From Wurfbainia villosa (lineage: Eukaryota; Streptophyta; Magnoliopsida; Zingiberales; Zingiberaceae): 64,000 nucleotides of DNA. Below the pieces are notes generated by a model. The model was not told the DNA's origin. It worked only from the letters and a program-made list of their open reading frames with translations, and did no database searches. Of this stretch, positions 59,067 to 64,000 are shown in pieces. The stretch's first letter is position 1, and each line of letters opens with the position of its first letter. Position numbers and translations under genes: made by a program. Location: the NCBI GenBank assembly GCA_025175895.1, contig CM045998.1:16911153-16975152 (forward strand), in the 5' to 3' direction.

Positions 59067-61102
59067 TGTCACTCCCCGAAGGAGACCCCGCTAGACAAAA
59101 ATCCGACAGCATCTCCCCTGTACGGGTGACAATGCCAATTTACATACAAGGCCTACACGACCACTATACATCGGTCAACACGACCGGAATCCAAACACAC
59201 ACACAGATAATAAGTTGGCCTCAGGCCATCAACCAAAATAAATGATAAACAGTCTACAATAAATAGACTTACCCCTTCTACCATCTGGGCAGGAATAACC
59301 ATCCAAAACCAATCTAAATAAATCCGAATAAAGGTCCATAAGGACACCCAAAAATCCACGAATACAAATATCAATCTCCAATCCTAAACATGTCCTCTAA
59401 TCAAAATCCAAATACTATAACACAAATAACCAAATCAAATATTCACGTCGAGTGGGGTTTGGCAGCTGCACTCTCCTGACAGCTTCATCCTGAAATAGAT
59501 ATAAATCAACGGGGTAAGTTCAAAGAACTCAGCGGGTATAGTAGATATGCAAAGTAAGGTATAGCTAACAATAAAAATCATGTCAGTACAATCTCACATA
59601 AATAGGGTATGCAAGCAAGAAATACAAAAGGACTGTACTTACCTGAATCTCCTACCCTGATATAGGAGCATGTGCCTGACTAGAAGTAATAAAGTCCTCA
59701 CCATATATATAAATATGTATCCTGTATGCATGACAATCATATGCACATCCAAGGCATCAATAGAAATGCAGCAAACACAATATAAATGTGATACGTGCAA
59801 AGTGCATGCCATGCCAATGACATGGTCACCCCTGACGCCAGTCAGCCGCCTCACATGCGATGGTGAAGCCGAGTGGGTAGGGCTATGACTACTGTGCACT
59901 CTGCCATCACTGCTCCTGAGTGACCGAGTGGACAGGATGCTGTCGGAGTACACCTATCCTCCTACCCCAAACATAGTGGGGGAGCTAAGCTCTCATCTCC
60001 CGGTGTCATAGACCAGAGGAAGGATCTCTGCCCGCTACCACGCTGCCTCATCGCTACCCATGAGCGGACTAGCGGACCCTGACAGAGCAACTGCACACAC
60101 CCTCCTGATGTACCACTAACCCATGAGTGACAGTGTGTGCATGCCATGTAACTAGCTGCGGGCTCAACAATAATGGAACCCCGTCCAGCCAGCATGCAAT
60201 TATGCAAAAATGGTGCATGATACTAAAGCATGTAAATCCTACTCAAAATACCTATCCGAATAATATGTACAATCAATATGTACATATCCATAATCCAAGT
60301 AACTATGATCCAAATAAAAACAGGGAAGAAAAATCATATCCTATCACATGCATGTATCAAGTAGGCACCAACCATATACTAGGCATATAAACATGAAAAT
60401 TATTGCATGTTATCCTAACTAGCATATCAAAAATGATTATATCTAAAAGATAAGTCAAAATACCTGCCTGAATATATATCCGCAAAAATAATCAAATCGT
60501 TACGACTGGGGACCTGCCTCGTGATCGAAACATGCATACAACATAACTATTGTTAAGCACAAAATGCAATTCGTCGACAAATCGAATACTTAATCGATTT
60601 CGTTCATAACCCAATTAACCCAAACTATTTCCAATTTTCCTAAATTTTCCAATCGTCTTATCAACCCTTTTCCTACCACAAATATCCATACAATTAATTT
60701 AGCCCACTAAATCAATTGATAAAAATTTTGATTAATTAATGATAAGCTAATTAATCAATTAAACCTGATTTAACCCGCATTTTAACAACCTAAGCCAAAT
60801 AAATAAAATTTAATGGCTTTTAATTTATCCAATAATTGCTAATCAACTAACCTAATTCATCACCTACAAAAATCATCAAGATCAAACAATATACCAACAA
60901 TAGATAAAACTTAGGTTACTTTCGCGTATTAATCCCCTTTAAATAGACTCCTCCAAAGCCTATTTATTTTATCCCTGTAAAAATCTCGTACGGACTTCGT
61001 TTAAAACCAGAAAAATTCCTAAAAATCCCGAAAAATTTCCCGAAAAATTTTCTTAATTATTTGGCCATTTAATTTAATATTTTAAATTTTCAGTATTTAA
61101 CA
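59067..61102 (-). mobile_element. Ty3-type solo LTR 2 (same lineage, opposite orientation)
   Basis: 2036 bp, plus-strand TGTCACTCCCC to TATTTAACA, flanked by perfect 5-bp AAATT (59062-59066 and 61103-61107). It matches G's LTRs and solo LTR 1, but lies inverted to LTR 1 and lacks the GC-rich block, which explains its shorter length. Confidence 0.92.
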
Positions 61103-61107
61103 AAATT

Positions 61108-62199
61108 AATTAATCGACGGACATTCGAGATCTTAAACACGGGGAGAAATATGTACAAATAATATATAGAGCCCATATTAACTTATGGGGGTTGGTGAGG
61201 TAGATCAATGATAATCCTCTAGTGGAATGGATAATCATTAATGGATCAGACTTTATGTGGGCTTGATCCATTGGGTGGCCAAGATCCAACTCCTCCTCAT
61301 GGTCCCTATTGTAACCTATTAAAATCTCATGGAGCCTAGATCCAATGGTGGAAAATGAAACTCTAAATCCGACGGTGGAGATTAAATCTCTAGATCTAAC
61401 AGTTTAGATTAAATCTATAGATCCAACGGTTGAGATTAAATACCTAGAACCGACGGTGGAGATTAAAAGAAGGATTAAGCCTAGCTCTATAAAAGGAGGG
61501 CTTAAGGTGGGCGGCAATAGGATTGCTTGGAGATTAGGGTTTGGGCGGCTATGGCTTGGAGGCTTGGGCGGCTAGGGTTTTGGGGAATCCTTGGGCGGCA
61601 AGGATTCCTTCTCTTCTCTTTGGCCGGCACCCAACTTGATCTTCTAAGCCTTGGTCGGTGCTCATCTCTTCTTCCTCCTCTCCTTGGCCGGTGGAAACAA
61701 GGGTTAAGGTGGTTCCTTGGAGCTCTTGGTCGGCGCCCACTTCCTCCCTTATTCTCTCTTTGGCCGGCGGCAAGCATCAAGCTTGGAGCTTGGTGGTCGG
61801 TTAAATGAAGGAGAAGAGTTTTGTTTTATTCTTCCTTTTGTTCGGAGTGAACAAAGAAAGGAAGATTGGTGATCTAGGAGGCTTCGACTTTTAGAAGATC
61901 GTCGCCCCATGACGTCCAAAAGGAGGAAGGACATACAATAGAAGATCGAGAGGTATAATGCTTGTTTATATTCTTTTGTATTATATCTCTAATTGTTTTC
62001 AATTATATGCATGTTGTATGTTTTGTTATGTGGCTAAATTTACTTGGATCCCGAATACAAACGCAAAAACCGGGGATCCGTATAACGTCTATTCCGCTGC
62101 TATTCGAAGAATAGAGGTAGGTTGCTTGAACAACAAGTTTGTTCAAGTGACCACTCTAATCGAATAGCAAGATGATGGAACGGTTGCTTTGGCAATCCC
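61108..62199 (+). mobile_element. 5' LTR of copia element H, segment 3 (promoter part)
   Basis: Contains a TATA box (TATAAAA at 61489-61495) followed by GGAGGGC, a GC-rich transcribed part with repeated TTGGGCGGC and TTGGCCGG motifs, and a four-copy ~34-bp tandem repeat at about 61335-61470 (AACGGTTGAGATTAAAT-type). It is cut by a solo LTR at 62199. Reading frames at 61502-61808 are within the LTR leader and not accepted as genes. Confidence 0.7.
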
Positions 62200-63309
62200 T
62201 GTTGGTGCAGTAGGCACCTAAGTCGAACCTGAGTTTTGATTATAACAAACGATACAAAGTTAAGCTCATGTCGTTATCTCACGAGCTAAATCGAGTGTGC
62301 AGAAAATTGCTATAGCTAGAGCTGAAGGCTAGCGACACCCAGAGAAAGCCGCGGTGGTCGGGCGACACTCGAGTGACTTCGGAGGGAGCCGAAGGAATCG
62401 AGTGGAAGGCCGGAAGCGAAAGCGACATAGTAAGTATCGAGGTAAGCTCGTGTGTGTGCGAGAGTAAGTGAGGTTGTATCCTCTTTACGGGGATGATCTT
62501 AATCGTAGATCTGACCAAAGACATCCTATAGGTGGTCTAGGTCGAGATCGAACGGTCGGAGGCCGTCGAAATAATGTTTTTGTTAAGCTAACTTTGCCTT
62601 GCAGCTAGCATCAGTCGACTGCCAACTTGGAGGACTCGATCGCGCCCAACAATGATCGCTCGAGGTCGATTCGATCGATGGTGATCACCAATCGATGATG
62701 GCCATCACGATCCGTGGTCAAGGATCAGCTTCGAGGAGTCAAGGCTTATCACCTCATTTCAAGGGGAGTGGTGCTCAAATGTGATTGGCTAGGGTTCCTC
62801 TCGAAAAGGGGCTCAAAGGCTATAAAAGGAGGGCCTATCTTAGGGTTTCTTCATCAATTCTAAGCTTCAAAAAGCCTCCGCCAAGCTACAACTTTCCGAC
62901 AACAAAGTGCTTCTTCTCTGACATCTAGGTTTTAATTGTTTTCTTTTTGTAACGTCGGTTTAAGCTTTTATTTCAATTCATTACTGTAATTTCCCGGAGC
63001 TTTTATTGTAACGAGGAGAGGGGGAGTGTCCCTCTACCTCAAGCTTTATTTTTTTTGTATCGATTAACTCCTACCTCTAACGAAGAGGAGTTCTTTAGTG
63101 TTTTTGCCCTCCGTACGTGGTCAAGGACCGCTAGGGCCTTGGAGTAGTAGCCGAAGGCTACGAACCAAGTAAAAATATTTGTCTTCTTTTATTTATTGCT
63201 TATCTTTCCGCTGCAAATTAATTATCTACTCGAGTTTTAACGAACGAACAAAAAGAAAAGGTTTTATCGCTATTCATCCCCCCCTCTAGCGATTCGCTTC
63301 AATCCAACA
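62200..63309 (+). mobile_element. SIRE-like solo LTR 3
   Basis: 1110 bp from TGTTGGTGCAGTAGG to AATCCAACA, flanked by perfect 5-bp ATCCC (62195-62199 and 63310-63314). TATAAAAGGAGGGC is at 62821-62834, CAGTCGACTG at 62612-62621, and the CCCCCCCTCTAGCG signature is shortly before the end. No internal region is present. Confidence 0.93.
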
Positions 63310-63314
63310 ATCCC

Positions 63315-63411
63315 TAATTGTCATGGATTAATTTTTAATCTGGGGACGACGAAGGGATCACCATGAACAAGTGACCGAGTTAAAGTGGGAAGCGAAGTTT
63401 CCTACCTTCGA
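63315..63411 (+). mobile_element. 5' LTR of copia element H, last segment
   Basis: Resumes after the ATCCC duplication and runs to about 63411, one base before the primer binding site. The exact last base is uncertain because no second LTR copy is visible. Confidence 0.6.
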
Positions 63412-63412
63412 G

Positions 63413-63425
63413 TGGTATCAGAGCC
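63413..63425 (+). promoter_or_regulatory. Primer binding site of copia element H
   Basis: TGGTATCAGAGCC, the standard tRNA-Met primer site, marks the preceding segments as a 5' LTR. Confidence 0.88.
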
Positions 63426-64000
63426 ACGATTTTCGGTTTTGTGTATTTTGGATTCGATTATTTTATGCACTTATCATATATTGTATGTGTCGGATGTTAG
63501 TAGGATGTGCGTAGGCTAACTCTTTGGTTGCAGGCATAAGATCCAACTATTATGGCCATATGTGTGTATGTGATTGCATGTGTGTAATATTGTTTTAATT
63601 CTCGGGGTTGACGAGGCTAGTATTTAATTTTGTAATTAAGTACGACATTGTTTGGTCACTCATTTATTTTAGTTTACTTTCGATCTAGATTTCATGTACA
63701 CTCCTTTGAGGAGTATAGGATCGATGGATGTAAATTAAAATAGTTAGTCTCGGCTCGGATCTCCGGATGACTCGTACATGGCGTAGGGAGGAGCGGACGA
63801 GATGGCGATACGACAGGAGGCATATTGGAGACAAAAAGTCATAATAGTTGGAAAATATTTTTTTTATATTTATTTCTTTTTATTTGATATGAATGTCGTA
63901 GGCTAGGAAAATTTCTCAACTCTAAATTACTAAGTGGGAGAGGGATATTTTTATAAATTCCCATGGCCTCCATTGCAATTTGATATGTGATGCAAACAAA
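63426..64000 (+). other. Leader of copia element H (runs off window)
   Basis: Noncoding AT-rich leader between primer site and gag; gag is not reached. No other feature seen. Confidence 0.6.

Noticed and set aside
55783..61102. Interpretation of the two inverted LTRs as one element or a palindromic transposon
   Set aside because: Each LTR has its own, different 5-bp target duplication (CTTTG and AAATT), so they are independent insertions.
61502..61808. Three overlapping frames of 70-93 codons on both strands
   Set aside because: They lie in the transcribed leader of the H LTR just after the TATA box; the TTGGGCGGC and TTGGCCGG repeats explain the lack of stops.

Overview
This window is plant nuclear DNA, probably from a large-genome angiosperm. 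A monocot is my low-confidence guess from the retroelement types. It holds one clear host gene in a sea of nested LTR retrotransposons. The gene is a flippase-type P4-ATPase of the ALA4-7 clade, 47804-52555 (+), with ten coding exons and about 1226 residues. The prokaryotic feature classes (operons, CRISPR, riboswitches) do not apply, and I found no tRNA or rRNA gene.

Layout. 1-2901: 3' end of a SIRE-like Ty1/copia element (gag tail, five polypurine tracts, 3' LTR). 2902-11064: 3' part of a Tat-like Ty3/gypsy element, with an ANTISENSE accessory ORF (gypsy-type-transposon domain plus coiled coil), a 153-bp tandem array, and a 3' LTR whose U3 carries a 39-bp array. 11065-11750: decayed, unassigned. 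11751-41830: a decayed Ty1/copia element (element C), 5'-truncated, that has swallowed later insertions. Its leader holds a 766-bp hAT-type MITE with a perfect 8-bp target duplication. Its integrase holds a 710-bp TRIM. The TRIM's right LTR holds a pol-less SIRE-like element (F). F's 3' LTR holds a 10.1-kb Ty3 chromovirus-like element (G, minus strand). The RNase H region of C holds a 3.15-kb Ty3 solo LTR. Most junctions show target site duplications (TSDs), so the order of events can be read directly: C, then TRIM, then F, then G.

41831-47803: LTR remnants, AT-rich microsatellite-bearing DNA and the upstream region of the ATPase gene, with two CACGTG boxes. 52556-54999: gene-distal DNA without recognisable genes. 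55000-64000: a fragment of a C-like LTR, then the 5' LTR of another copia element (H) interrupted by three solo LTRs, each with its own 5-bp TSD. Two of these are same-lineage Ty3 LTRs in opposite orientation. H's primer binding site is at 63413 and its internal region runs off the window.

Apart from the ATPase, every protein-coding stretch is transposon-derived and nearly all are broken by stops, frameshifts or insertions. The most useful points for a second look are the reconstructable insertion chronology, the antisense ORF, the palindrome CAGTCGACTG shared by several LTR families, and LTR-pair differences that cluster at CAG/CTG sites, which may be a sequencing or methylation signature.
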